Shown here in pieces: positions 36,382 to 45,610 of a stretch of 59,374 nucleotides of DNA; the stretch's first letter is position 1, and every line of letters starts with the position of its first letter. The notes beneath the pieces were generated by a model. The model did no database searches, was not told where the DNA came from, and was given only the letters and a program-made list of their open reading frames with translations. The stretch covers positions 1 through 59,374 of the forward strand of contig JAIXKK010000116.1 in assembly GCA_026954325.1 (NCBI GenBank). The letters run 5' to 3'. Source of the stretch: Bryobacterales bacterium. GTDB taxonomy: Bacteria; Acidobacteriota; Terriglobia; Bryobacterales; Bryobacteraceae. The position numbers and the translations under genes were made by a program.

Positions 36382-36516
36382 GTGGCTCGTCAAATGCACA
36401 CCAGTCGCGCCGCGCTCAATCGACTTCTCGATCCCGCGAATGACTCCGTCACCCTCACGACATTGCGCAAAGCCGCCATCGTTGTGGGGCGCGAGATCCG
36501 GCTCGAACTTGTCTGA
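36382..36516 (+). pseudogene. Remnant of the partner HigA-type antitoxin
   Basis: In the same frame just after the toxin remnant: VARQMHTSRAALNRLLDP, then VTLTTLRKAAIVVGREIRLE, which is the C-terminal helix-turn-helix half of the XRE antitoxin usually encoded behind a Gp49-type toxin. The N-terminal half is gone. Toxin head and antitoxin tail are therefore joined by an internal deletion. A 40-residue peptide from ATG 36394 is still open. Confidence 0.75.
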
Positions 36517-36526
36517 TTTCCTCGCC

Positions 36527-37402
36527 TCACGCTCGCACTCCAAACACCCCTTCCGCCCACACCCGGCTCCGCCGCAAATTCTCCGTCAACCCCCGCGTAA
36601 TCCGCGTCCCCGGCTCCCAAGCCAACTCCACCACCAGCCATCCCCGATATCCCTTCCGCCTCAAATGCGCCGCCACCTTCGCATAGTCCACATCCCCATC
36701 CGCCAACTCCTCCAGCCATACCCCGTCCCGCGAATTCCGCAAATGCAGATCCCCCACGCGATCCCCCGCTTCCTCGAGCAGGGTCATCGGCTGCAACCCG
36801 CCGCGCCGCACCCAATCAATATCCAGGCAGATCCCCACGTCCCGGGCATCCGTTCCATGCAGCATGTGCCGCCACTCACGCGCGTTCTCCGCCAACTCCG
36901 GAGCGTGCTCATGCACCAGCAGCCGCAACCCCATCCCACGCAGCCGCCGCCCCAATCCCCCAATCGCCCGCGTCTGCGTCTCCAATTCCGCATCCGTCTT
37001 CCGCTCCCGCCCCTTCTTCGGATTTGCGTTGAAGCTCACCGCCGCGATCCGCGCCGGCTTCACCCTCTCCACCAGCGCCAGCGTATCCTCAACCGTCCGC
37101 GCCGCCGCGCCGCCTTCGTGCATTTCCCCACCGTTGTACACCACATCCAACTTCAGCCCGTGCTTTTCGAGCAACTCCAACGTCCGCGGAGCAAGTTCCG
37201 GCGTGAAGAACGACGAGGTCAATTCCGTGTGCCGGTATCCCGCCTCCGCCAGGCTCGCCACCACATCGCCCACCCCCTCGGCAATCGTCCGTTTGTCGCG
37301 TGCAAGAGCCTGCTGCCACACGTAAGCCTGCGCCGCCAGCACCGGGGCATAGCCGCCCGGTCCGCCCAGCGCCAATCCGCACAACCAGTCCCGTCGGGTC
37401 AT
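36527..37402 (-). CDS. Xylose-isomerase-like TIM barrel (sugar phosphate isomerase/epimerase)
   Basis: About 291 residues from ATG 37402, with a short leader MTRRDWLCGLALGGPGGYA that looks Tat-like. The AP-endonuclease-2/xylose-isomerase-like barrel shows LAEAGYRHTEL, LRLLVHEHAPEL, ICLDIDWVRRGG, VGDLHLRNSRDG and LVVELAW, where the Glu, Asp and His at the strand ends could bind a divalent metal. It is on the opposite strand from the rest of the island and divergent from the third oxidoreductase (64 bases between starts). Function probably isomerisation, epimerisation or elimination on an oxidised sugar. Confidence 0.83.
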   Translation of the reverse strand: MTRRDWLCGLALGGPGGYAPVLAAQAYVWQQALARDKRTIAEGVGDVVASLAEAGYRHTELTSSFFTPELAPRTLELLEKHGLKLDVVYNGGEMHEGGAAARTVEDTLALVERVKPARIAAVSFNANPKKGRERKTDAELETQTRAIGGLGRRLRGMGLRLLVHEHAPELAENAREWRHMLHGTDARDVGICLDIDWVRRGGLQPMTLLEEAGDRVGDLHLRNSRDGVWLEELADGDVDYAKVAAHLRRKGYRGWLVVELAWEPGTRITRGLTENLRRSRVWAEGVFGVRA

Positions 37403-37466
37403 GCGAACCCATTCAGCAATCCGGTTGCCACATTTCAAGTGGCGCGCGGATTGCTAAGCGATTTCC

Positions 37467-38657
37467 ATGCCTAATTCCTCCCGCCGCACCTTCCTCGGCG
37501 CCTCGACTGCCGCGGCCTTTACCGCCGCCTCCGCCGCCCGCGTCGCAGGAGCCAATTCCCGTATCCGCCTCGGCATCATCGGTACGGGCGGCCGCGGCTC
37601 TCACCTCATCCGCATGGCCAAACTCGCCGGCGGTGTCCAATGGGCCGCCCTTTGCGACGCCTGGGATCAACGCCGCTCCCAAGCCGCCGATCTCATCGGC
37701 GAACCCGTGGACAAGATCTCCGACTACCGCGCCCTCCTTGACCGAAAGGACATCGACGCGGTCATAATCGCCACTCTCGATCACTGGCACTCCCGCATGA
37801 CCGTCGATGCCTGCCGAGCGGGCAAGGATGTCTTCGTCGAAAAGCCCATGACCTCTCTCCCTGAACAGGGCCACGATGTTGTCCGCGCTGCCCTCGAGAG
37901 CCGCCGCATCGTCCAGGTGGGCACCCAACAGCGCAGCCTCGCCCACTTTGCCGAAGCCAAACAGCGCTTCTTCGACTCCGGCCGCATCGGACAGGTCACC
38001 TTGGTCCGCACGGTCTGGAACGCCAACAGCGGTTACCTGACCCCCGTCCCCCCCGGCATGGACACCAAACCCGCGGACCTCGATTGGGACGCCGTCCTCG
38101 GCTGGCTTCCCCATATCCCCTGGGATCCCAAACGCTACTTCAACCGGTTCGCTTATTGGGATTTCGCCACCGGCGGCCAGACCGGCGGCCTCTTCGTTCA
38201 TATGGTGGATGTGGTCCACTGGTTCCTCGGCATCCGGCAACCCTCGAGCGCCGTCGCCCTCGGCGGCATCTACCAATACCCCGACGGCCGCGACACCCCC
38301 GATAACATCAACTTCATCCTCGATTATGGCGGCAAGCTGAATGTCACCTTCGAGGCCAACATCACCAACATGCTCTCCAAGGAATCCGCTGATATCGTCT
38401 TCTTCGGCTCCGGCGGACGGCTCAACATCTTCCGCTACGGCTACCGCTTCCTCCCGGCCGGAGGCGGCGAGGAAGTGACAGCGGGAGGCTCGCCCGAAGT
38501 GGCTCACATGGCGAACTTTCTCGATTGCGTCCGTTCCCGCAAGGCGCCCAATTGCGGACCCGCCGACGGTCACTATTCCGCCATGGCCTGCCACATCGGC
38601 AATATCGCCTATCAGCGCAGGGAGCGCGTTGGCTGGAAGAAGGAGTGGGAGCTGTGA
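37467..38657 (+). CDS. Tat-exported Gfo/Idh/MocA oxidoreductase (3)
   Basis: A 396-residue enzyme with leader MPNSSRRTFLGASTAAAFTA, Rossmann loop LGIIGTGGRGSHL and conserved DVFVEKPMTSL. DHWHSRMTVDACRAGKD and GGQTGGLFVHMVDVVHWFLG are typical of exported members. It overlaps the following isomerase gene (GTGA), so the two are translated as a pair. As with the other two it is expected to act in the periplasm with tightly bound NAD(P). Confidence 0.92.
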   Translation: MPNSSRRTFLGASTAAAFTAASAARVAGANSRIRLGIIGTGGRGSHLIRMAKLAGGVQWAALCDAWDQRRSQAADLIGEPVDKISDYRALLDRKDIDAVIIATLDHWHSRMTVDACRAGKDVFVEKPMTSLPEQGHDVVRAALESRRIVQVGTQQRSLAHFAEAKQRFFDSGRIGQVTLVRTVWNANSGYLTPVPPGMDTKPADLDWDAVLGWLPHIPWDPKRYFNRFAYWDFATGGQTGGLFVHMVDVVHWFLGIRQPSSAVALGGIYQYPDGRDTPDNINFILDYGGKLNVTFEANITNMLSKESADIVFFGSGGRLNIFRYGYRFLPAGGGEEVTAGGSPEVAHMANFLDCVRSRKAPNCGPADGHYSAMACHIGNIAYQRRERVGWKKEWEL

Positions 38658-39505
38658 ACACCGGCATCAACATGGAATTCATCCGCTGCGAAGACAAGCC
38701 GTTTGCCGAAGGCGTGGCCCGCGCCGCCGCCATCGGCTACCGCTACGTCGAACCCATGGTCCACAACGGTCGTGAACTGCTAAGCGAGGCCGGATACTTC
38801 CATTCGGTCTCCATGGACGAGGACCCTCTCGAAATCCGCGACGTCCTCGAAGCCAACCAGGTTCGCGCTTCCGGCCTCAGCGCCCATTGCCCCCTCATGC
38901 GGCCTGAAATCTCCGTGCCCTATCTCCAAAAGGCCATCCGTTTCGCTCACGCCCTGGGCGCGCCTGTCGTCAACACCGACGAAGGCATCCGTCCTTCCTG
39001 GGTTCCGCTCGAAGAAGCCTTCGGAGTCATGAAGTACACCCTGGCAACTGTCCTCCGCACCGCCGAGCGCTACGGTATCTTCGTCGGCATTGAACCGCAT
39101 CAGAGCATCTCGAAGACCACCGAGGGACTGCTCCGCATCGCCACCCTCGTCGATTCTCCCCTCCTCCGTGTCAACTACGACACCGGCAACGCCTACCTCG
39201 GCGGCGAGGATCCCTATGCGGGCCTGGCCGCGGCCGCGCGCCTGATCGTCCATGTGCATGCGAAGGATATCAGCATTCAGATGTCGGAATCCGAAAAAGG
39301 AAAAGTCACGGGCACGCCGGTCGGCTGCGCCTGCGGCGATGGCGTCATCGATTGGAGTCGCGTCATCAGTACCCTGCGCGACGCTGGTTACAGCGGCGTG
39401 CTCTCGGTCGAATGCGGCACCCCGGACCAGGCCGTCCGCAGCCGTGCTCACCTCGAAGCCCTCCTCGCCGCCCAACCGGAGCCCCGCCATGCGCATTCTC
39501 ATTAG
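38654..39505 (+). CDS. Sugar phosphate isomerase/epimerase family protein
   Basis: A 283-residue xylose-isomerase-like TIM barrel without a signal peptide. Seen are AAAIGYRYVEPMVH, VGIEPHQSISKT, VNYDTGNAYLGG, IVHVHAKDI and GVLSVECGT; the Glu, Asp, His and Glu at strand ends fit a metal site. The start GTG 38654 overlaps the previous stop and has AAGGAG 8 bases upstream; ATG 38672 is the alternative. If cytoplasmic, it would act after uptake, unlike the exported paralogue at 36527-37402. The gene overlaps the ThuA gene by 17 bases. Confidence 0.85.
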   Translation: MNTGINMEFIRCEDKPFAEGVARAAAIGYRYVEPMVHNGRELLSEAGYFHSVSMDEDPLEIRDVLEANQVRASGLSAHCPLMRPEISVPYLQKAIRFAHALGAPVVNTDEGIRPSWVPLEEAFGVMKYTLATVLRTAERYGIFVGIEPHQSISKTTEGLLRIATLVDSPLLRVNYDTGNAYLGGEDPYAGLAAAARLIVHVHAKDISIQMSESEKGKVTGTPVGCACGDGVIDWSRVISTLRDAGYSGVLSVECGTPDQAVRSRAHLEALLAAQPEPRHAHSH

Positions 39506-40926
39506 CCTGCTCGCTATCGCCGCCTTTGCCTCCGAACCCTCTTATTTCTTCGCCCCCGGCAAGGTGCGAGTCCTCATGCTCTCCGGCCGCAACAACCACG
39601 ATTGGCGCTCGACAACGCCGTTCCTCGCGCGCCTCCTCGAATCCACCGGCCGTTTCGATGTCCGCATTACGGAAGAGCCCACGGCCCTCAACCCCGCCGC
39701 GCTCGAGCCCTATCAGGTTCTCGTCTCCGATTACAACGGCCCCCGCTGGAGCCCCGCCGCCGAGCAGGCCGTCGAAGCCTTCCTCCGCTCCGGCAAGGGA
39801 TTGGTAGCTACGCACGCCGCCACCTATGCCTTCGGGGATATGGAAATCCTCGGCGACCGGCACTTCCGCACGGGCATTCATGAGCCCCCGTGGCCCGCTT
39901 ACGCCAGAATCATCGGCGCCCGCTGGTCCGATAAGGACCCCAAGAGCGGCCACGGTAAGCGACACCTCTTCCGAGTCCAAATTACGGACCGAACCCACCC
40001 CATCACCGAAGGCCTCGAGCCAACCTTTCCCATCTCCGACGAACTCTACCACAACCTCCGCCTCTCCCCCGGCGTCCACGTCCTCGCCACCGCCTTCGAC
40101 GCACCCGGGCAGAACGGTACGGGACGAAACGAACCCATCGCCTGGACCATCCTTCGGCGGCGGCCGCGTCTTCTACACCGCCCTCGGCCACGACACCGCC
40201 GCCCTCTCGGCCCCTGGCTTTACCGCCATGTTCACGCGCGCCGCCCTCTGGGCCGCCGGAGCCGCGCCCGCCCCCACAACGCCTGCCGAACCTCCCGTCC
40301 GCGTCACCCTCGTCACCGGAGGCCATAGCCACGACCCCGGCTTCTACTCTGTCTTCGACAACAACCCGGCTATTCGCGTCACCGTCAACCCGCACCCCGT
40401 CGCCTATCGCGGCGACCTCCGCAAGAGCACCGATGTCCTTGTTCTTTATGACATGGTCCAGGAAGTCCCGGAAGACCAGCGCCGCAACCTCACCCAATTC
40501 CTCGAATCCGGCAAAGGACTCGTCGTCCTTCACCACGCCCTCATGGACTTCAACTCCTGGGAGTGGTGGTGGCGCGATGTCATGGCGGGCCGCTACCTGG
40601 AAAAGCCGGATCGCGGCCAGCCCGCCTCCACTTTCCTGCACGATGTCGACATCGACGCCAAGCCCGCCGGCGACCACCCCATCCTTCGGGGCATTCCGCC
40701 CATGCTCATTCACGATGAAACCTATAAGCACATGTGGATCTCCAAGGACGCCCAGGTGTTGCTTGAAACCACTCACCCCACCAGCGACGGTCCGCTCGCC
40801 TGGATCAGCCCTTACGAAAAATCGAGAGTCGTGGTCATCCAACTCGGCCACGGCCCGGAAGCCCACCGCCACCCCAGCTACCGGCAGCTCGTTCACAATG
40901 CTATCCTCTGGGCGGCAGGCAAGTGA
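39489..40926 (+). pseudogene. Double ThuA-domain protein, frameshifted
   Basis: Exported protein (leader MRILISLLAIAAFASEPS) with two ThuA/GATase-like domains. Domain 1 (VRVLMLSGRNNHDWRSTTPF, GLVATHAATYAFGDME, FPISDELYHNL) is read in one frame to NEPIAWT. From about 40147 the sense continues in the next frame as PSFGGGRVFYTALGHD and then domain 2 (VTLVTGGHSHDPGFYSVFDN, GLVVLHHALMDFNSWEWWWR, MLIHDETYKHMWIS) to the stop at 40926. TGGACCATCC would become W-T-P-S if two C were restored. The whole would be about 480 residues. ThuA proteins are linked to keto-sugar metabolism. The break may be real or an assembly error. Confidence 0.86.
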
Positions 40927-40933
40927 GCTACCG

Positions 40934-42322
40934 ATGAACCGAACCATTTTCTTGTTGTTCTGTTTCTGCGCTTCGCTATGCGCCCAGGACGTCATCGTCC
41001 GCCCGAAGGAAATCGGCGATGTGCTCCTGAATCCCGGCATCGGCTTCATGACCTTTCAGCGCTTCAACGGCGACGAACTGAACCAGGGCCTCAAGTGGAC
41101 CGAGGGTTACCCGATCGTCTACCAGGACTACAAGGGCTCGCTCGAAAACAAGAACCACCCCGCGACCACGATCGCTTATTTCCGCGTCTATTGGAAGTTC
41201 ATCGAGCCCGAAAAAGGCAAGTACCGCTGGGACCTGCTCGACACCGCGCTCAAGACCGCGCGCTCGCGCAAGCAGACCCTCATGCTGCGCATCGCCCCTT
41301 ACGGAACAGGCCCCGACAACGACGTGCCGGACTGGTACCGCGCCATGCTCGGCGACGAGTCGAAGAAGATGCCGCTGGCAAAGTGGCGGACCGATCCTGA
41401 AGACTCGCGCTACGCCGGGCACTTCGGCAAAATGATTCGCGAACTCGGCAAGCGCTACGACGGCAGCCCGGACCTCGAGAGCGTGGACATGGCTATCGTG
41501 GGCGCCTGGGGCGAGGGAGCCGGCTCGGCCGACCTGACCGAACCCACCCGCGAGGCGCTCGTCGATTGCTACCTCGATGCCTTCCACAAGACCCCGCTCG
41601 TGATGCTGCTCACGGACGAAAAGACAAACAAGTACGGCATCTCGAAACGCCCGGTGGGCTGGCGGGTCGATTGCCTCGGCGACATGGGCGGATTCAGCAA
41701 TCCCCAGTGGTCGCACATGCAGGACTACTATCCGCGGGGCATCATCAACTTCGGCATGCGGGATGCCTGGAAGCAGGCCCCGGTGACCTTCGAGGTCTGC
41801 TGGGTTATGCAGCATTGGAAAGACAAAGGCTGGGACGTCGACTATATCATCGACCAGTCGCTCAAGTGGCATATCTCGTCCTTCAACGGCAAGTCGTCGC
41901 CCGTGCCCGAAGAGTGGCGGCCGCAAGTGGAGCGCTGGCTGAAGAAGATGGGCTATCGCTTCGTGCCGCGGAAATTCACTTATCCTTCGATCGTCAATCC
42001 GCTGGGCAAACTCGCGTTTACCTCATGGTGGGAAAACAAAGGCGTGGCGCCGTGCTACCGCCGGTTTCCCCTCGCGCTGCGCCTGAAGGGCGCCGGGCGC
42101 GAGACCGTGCTCCTTACCGATGCCGACATCCGCCGCTGGCTGCCCGGCGACAATCTCTATGACAATGCCGTGTTCGTGCCGGCGGACATGCCCGCGGGCG
42201 AGTACGAACTTTCCCTCGGCATTGTCGATCCGGACACGCACCGGCCCAAGGTCAAGCTGGCCATCGAGGGCGTGGATCCGGAAGGCTGGTATGCGATGGG
42301 AAAGATCCGCGTCCAGCCGTAG
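40934..42322 (+). CDS. Secreted DUF4832 protein (glycosidase-like barrel)
   Basis: A 462-residue protein with a Sec leader MNRTIFLLFCFCASLCAQ. It matches the DUF4832 group, in which an N-terminal TIM-barrel-like part (NPGIGFMTFQRF, IAYFRVYWKFIEPEKGKYRW, VDMAIVGAWGEGAG) is followed by the DUF4832 beta-domain (LAFTSWWENKGVAPCYRRFP, GEYELSLGIVDPDTHRPKVK). The barrel half recalls family 42-like glycosidases, with Glu in WGEG a candidate catalytic residue. It starts 7 bases after the ThuA gene. More codons end in G than in the genes before it, a mild composition difference. Confidence 0.82.
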   Translation: MNRTIFLLFCFCASLCAQDVIVRPKEIGDVLLNPGIGFMTFQRFNGDELNQGLKWTEGYPIVYQDYKGSLENKNHPATTIAYFRVYWKFIEPEKGKYRWDLLDTALKTARSRKQTLMLRIAPYGTGPDNDVPDWYRAMLGDESKKMPLAKWRTDPEDSRYAGHFGKMIRELGKRYDGSPDLESVDMAIVGAWGEGAGSADLTEPTREALVDCYLDAFHKTPLVMLLTDEKTNKYGISKRPVGWRVDCLGDMGGFSNPQWSHMQDYYPRGIINFGMRDAWKQAPVTFEVCWVMQHWKDKGWDVDYIIDQSLKWHISSFNGKSSPVPEEWRPQVERWLKKMGYRFVPRKFTYPSIVNPLGKLAFTSWWENKGVAPCYRRFPLALRLKGAGRETVLLTDADIRRWLPGDNLYDNAVFVPADMPAGEYELSLGIVDPDTHRPKVKLAIEGVDPEGWYAMGKIRVQP

Positions 42323-42351
42323 CCGGCGAATCGCCTACAATACCTCTATCC

Positions 42352-43419
42352 ATGCGCCTCGCTATTTTCTGTCTTCTCTTTTCCACACTTCCAGCCTTCA
42401 CCCTCGAACGTCCCGGCGTGGTATTCAAAGTCTTCCAGTTCCCATCGGACAAGATCCCCCGCATCGACGCCGATCCGTCGGATTGGAATATCGTTCCGGA
42501 TTCTTACGCCATCGGCATCGATCAGTTGAAGGATACCGTCAACAACACCCCGCTCGACCGCAAGGATCTTGACGTCAAAGTGAAAGTGGGCTGGGTGAAG
42601 GGTGAAAACCGCCTCTACTTCCTCTACGAGGCCTACGACAACTACTGGGATTTCAAGAGCACCGGTCTTCACAACGACATCTTCGAACTCGTCGTCGATG
42701 GCGATCTCTCCGGCGGCCCCTTCATCGAGCCGATGCACCCCGGCGCCGATGTTCTAAAGGACCAGGCCCACTTCTCCCTCCACGGCGTCCACGCGCAGAA
42801 TTACCACATCTTCACCCCCGCCGACAGCAAGGACTGGACCATGGTCTGGGGCTGCCAGCCCTGGATCAAACATCTCCCCTACGCCAACGCCGCCTACAAG
42901 TACAACTTCCGCCACGGCCAGAGCGGCAAGTTGATCCTCGAGTTCTTCATCACTCCCTTCGACTACGCCGCTTATGAAGGCCCCCGGCGTTCCGTCGAAT
43001 CGCAGCTCACGGAAAACAAGATCATCGGCATGAGTTGGTCAGTGCTCGACTACGACGACGAAAACGCCAAAACCTACCGCGGCTTCTGGAACCTCTCCCA
43101 TAAGACCAGCATGTACGGCAACGCCTCCGATCTCGTCGCCTTCCGCCTCATGCCGATCGAACCCAGCCTTCGTAAACCCATCGATGCCGACTGGTCCTTC
43201 CAGGTCGTCGACCTCGACCGCCGCCTCGTCGCCTTCCACGATCTCTCCATTGGCGAAATCACCTCCTGGCGCTGGGACTTCGGTGACGGCGCCCACTCCA
43301 CCGGTCAGCATCCCATCCATCAATACTCGAAAGGCGGCGAATACATCGTCGTCCTCGATGTCGAAGGCCCCAAAGGCAAGTCCCGCCGCGCCAAAGTCTG
43401 GGATGTCGTGCTGCGGTAA
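42352..43419 (+). CDS. Secreted protein with CBM9-like and PKD domains
   Basis: A 355-residue exported protein (MRLAIFCLLFSTLPAFTLE). Residues about 30-250 resemble the CBM9-like sugar-binding/ligand domain (IDADPSDWNIV, LYFLYEAYDNYWDF, HNDIFELVVDGDLSGG). The C-terminal 80 residues are a PKD domain with the diagnostic SWRWDFGDGAHSTGQHPIH and VVLDVEGPKGKS. No catalytic domain is recognised; it probably binds glycan at the cell surface or in the periplasm. It ends the plus-strand island, meeting the E1 gene with no base between stops. Confidence 0.82.
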   Translation: MRLAIFCLLFSTLPAFTLERPGVVFKVFQFPSDKIPRIDADPSDWNIVPDSYAIGIDQLKDTVNNTPLDRKDLDVKVKVGWVKGENRLYFLYEAYDNYWDFKSTGLHNDIFELVVDGDLSGGPFIEPMHPGADVLKDQAHFSLHGVHAQNYHIFTPADSKDWTMVWGCQPWIKHLPYANAAYKYNFRHGQSGKLILEFFITPFDYAAYEGPRRSVESQLTENKIIGMSWSVLDYDDENAKTYRGFWNLSHKTSMYGNASDLVAFRLMPIEPSLRKPIDADWSFQVVDLDRRLVAFHDLSIGEITSWRWDFGDGAHSTGQHPIHQYSKGGEYIVVLDVEGPKGKSRRAKVWDVVLR

Positions 43420-43433
43420 CTAATACCGCAGCA
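43409..43433. terminator. Perfect hairpin spanning two convergent stop codons
   Basis: TGCTGCGGTA (43409-43418), loop ACTAA, TACCGCAGCA (43424-43433). The plus-strand TAA (43417-43419) and the minus-strand TAG (43420-43422) both lie in it. A 10-base perfect stem is strong on each strand; no T-run follows. Confidence 0.6.
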
Positions 43434-45522
43434 GGCGCTCCGCCTCGCGCGCCACATCTTCCACCTGCGGCAGAATCGCATCTTCGAGCGAGGGGTTGTA
43501 GGCCACCCACGTATCAAGCGCCGCCACCCGTCCCACCGGCGCATCCAACTCCCCGAATAGCTCGTCCGCAATCCGCGCCGCGATCTCCGCCCCGTACCCG
43601 AAGCTCAGCACATCCTCATGAACAATCAACACCCGGTTCGTCCGCCGCACGCTCGCCGCGATCGCTTCCCAATCATAGGGAGCCAGAGTCCGCAGGTCGA
43701 TCACCTCAAGCGTCCAAGCCGGATTCTTCTTCACCAGCTCCGCCGCCGCCAGCATCGACTTCTGCACCAGCGCACCGTACGTCACGATCGTCAGGTCTTC
43801 CCCAGGCCGCACGATCCGCGCCTTCCCAAAAGGAATCGTGTAATCCACCCCCGGATGCGGCCGGCGGTTGTAGGGCTCCCGGTATAGCTTCTTGTGCTCC
43901 AGGAACAGCACCGGATCATCCGCGCGCAGCGCCGTCCGCAACAGCCCGCAGGCATCCAGCGCGTTCGACGGCATCACCACCCGCAGCCCTGGAATATGCG
44001 TGAACTGCACCTCTCCGCTTTGGCTGTGATACACCGCCCCGCCGCCCAGGTACCCGCCTATTGTCACCCGCACCACCGTCGGACAACTGAAGGCATCGTT
44101 CGACCGCCACCGCATCGTCGCCAGTTCATTCCGCAATTGCATCATCGCCGGCCAGATATAGTCAAAGAACTGGATCTCCGCCACCGGCTTGAATCCCCTT
44201 GTCGCCATCCCGATCGCACGCCCCACAATCCCCGCTTCCGCCAGCGGAGTATTGAAGCAGCGCGCGGGACCGAACTCCCGCTGCAGTCCCTGTGTCGCCT
44301 TGAAGACTCCGCCTTTGCCCTTTACCTCGGGCAGGTTCCGCTCCCTCCCGCAATCGGCGACGTCCTCCCCAAACACCACGATCCGCGGATTGCGCCGCAT
44401 CTCCTCGGCCAGCGTCTGGTTGATCGCATCCACCATTGTCCGAGGTTCTCCGCCCGGCTCGGCCTTCCTTGCAAACTGCTCCGACGTGGGATCCACGCGC
44501 TCCGAATATAAGTGCGTCAGCGCGCTGTCCTTCTTCGGTCCCGCCGCCTTCAACGCCTGCTCGGTCGCCTGCTGAACCTCAATTTCCACCTCATGGCCTA
44601 TCAGTTGAAGCCTGTGCCGGTCCGCAACCCCTTCCCGCATCAGATACTCCGGAAAGCGGAACACCGGATCACGCTTCGCCTCGGCGCTCCGCTCCTTTTC
44701 CGTCTTGTATAGCCGCTCATCATCCGACAAAGAATGGCTATAGGGACGGATCACGTGCGCATGCAGCAGCGCCGGCCCCTTCCGCCCGCGACACCACGCC
44801 ACCGCCTCCTGCGCCGCGTCATACGAAGCGAGAAAGTCCGTGCCGTCCACTTCCCCTATCCACAAATCCGGAAACCCCGCCGCCAGCCGCGAGATCTTCC
44901 CGCCCGCCGTCTGTTCTTCAATGGGGACTGAAATCGCATAGCCGTTGTCTTCAATCAAGTACAACAGCGGCAACCGGCCCAGACAGGCAATGTTCAAGGA
45001 TTCCCAAAACTCCCCCTCGCTCGTTGTCCCGTCGCCCGCGCACACAAGAGTAACGTCATCACCGCTCGCCTCCAGCCACATCGAGGCTTGTGCGCACCCG
45101 GCCGCCTGCAGGAACTGCGTTCCGGTCGGCGAAGAACTGCTGACGATGTTCCACCGCTTGTGTCCCCAATGCGAAGGCATCTGCCGCCCCCCCGACGCAG
45201 GGTCCGCGGCCGCTCCAACGCTTTGCAACAGCATTTCCGCCGCTGTCACTCCCAGCGTCAGGCACAACGCCCGGTCGCGGTAGTAGGGATACACCCAATC
45301 CTTTCCCGCCCGCAGATGATATCCCACGGCCGCCTGCGCCGCCTCATGGCCGGCGCCGCTGATCTGAAAGAAAATCCTGTTCTGCCGCTTGAGTACTACC
45401 TCACGGTCATCCAGCCGCCGGGAGGTCAACATGATCTGGTAGGCGCGCAGAAGTTCGTCGCTGCTCAGCCGCGAATGCGGCGTTGGAATGTGGGGTTCTA
45501 CGGTTGCCATGGATGACGTCAT
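43420..45522 (-). CDS. Fused E1 alpha/beta subunit of a 2-oxoacid dehydrogenase
   Basis: Thiamine-diphosphate E1 component that decarboxylates a 2-oxoacid (branched-chain or pyruvate type), 700 residues. The alpha half (residues 1 to about 345) has the ThDP motif [15 protein letters not shown] ending in LLYLIEDN; the beta half begins near residue 360 ([47 protein letters not shown]). Fusion of the two halves is known in several bacterial groups. ATG 45522 follows AGGAAA; a TTG at 45534 and an ATG at 45510 are alternatives. E2 and E3 are not in the window, so the complex must be encoded elsewhere. Confidence 0.9.
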   Translation of the reverse strand: MTSSMATVEPHIPTPHSRLSSDELLRAYQIMLTSRRLDDREVVLKRQNRIFFQISGAGHEAAQAAVGYHLRAGKDWVYPYYRDRALCLTLGVTAAEMLLQSVGAAADPASGGRQMPSHWGHKRWNIVSSSSPTGTQFLQAAGCAQASMWLEASGDDVTLVCAGDGTTSEGEFWESLNIACLGRLPLLYLIEDNGYAISVPIEEQTAGGKISRLAAGFPDLWIGEVDGTDFLASYDAAQEAVAWCRGRKGPALLHAHVIRPYSHSLSDDERLYKTEKERSAEAKRDPVFRFPEYLMREGVADRHRLQLIGHEVEIEVQQATEQALKAAGPKKDSALTHLYSERVDPTSEQFARKAEPGGEPRTMVDAINQTLAEEMRRNPRIVVFGEDVADCGRERNLPEVKGKGGVFKATQGLQREFGPARCFNTPLAEAGIVGRAIGMATRGFKPVAEIQFFDYIWPAMMQLRNELATMRWRSNDAFSCPTVVRVTIGGYLGGGAVYHSQSGEVQFTHIPGLRVVMPSNALDACGLLRTALRADDPVLFLEHKKLYREPYNRRPHPGVDYTIPFGKARIVRPGEDLTIVTYGALVQKSMLAAAELVKKNPAWTLEVIDLRTLAPYDWEAIAASVRRTNRVLIVHEDVLSFGYGAEIAARIADELFGELDAPVGRVAALDTWVAYNPSLEDAILPQVEDVAREAERLLRY

Positions 45523-45610
45523 TTTCCTAGCCAACCCCAGTATAAACCCACAACTTGGTGGTGGCTAAAAGCTTTTTCGCCTTTCTCCCCCTCTCCTCGA
45601 TAATAGAATC

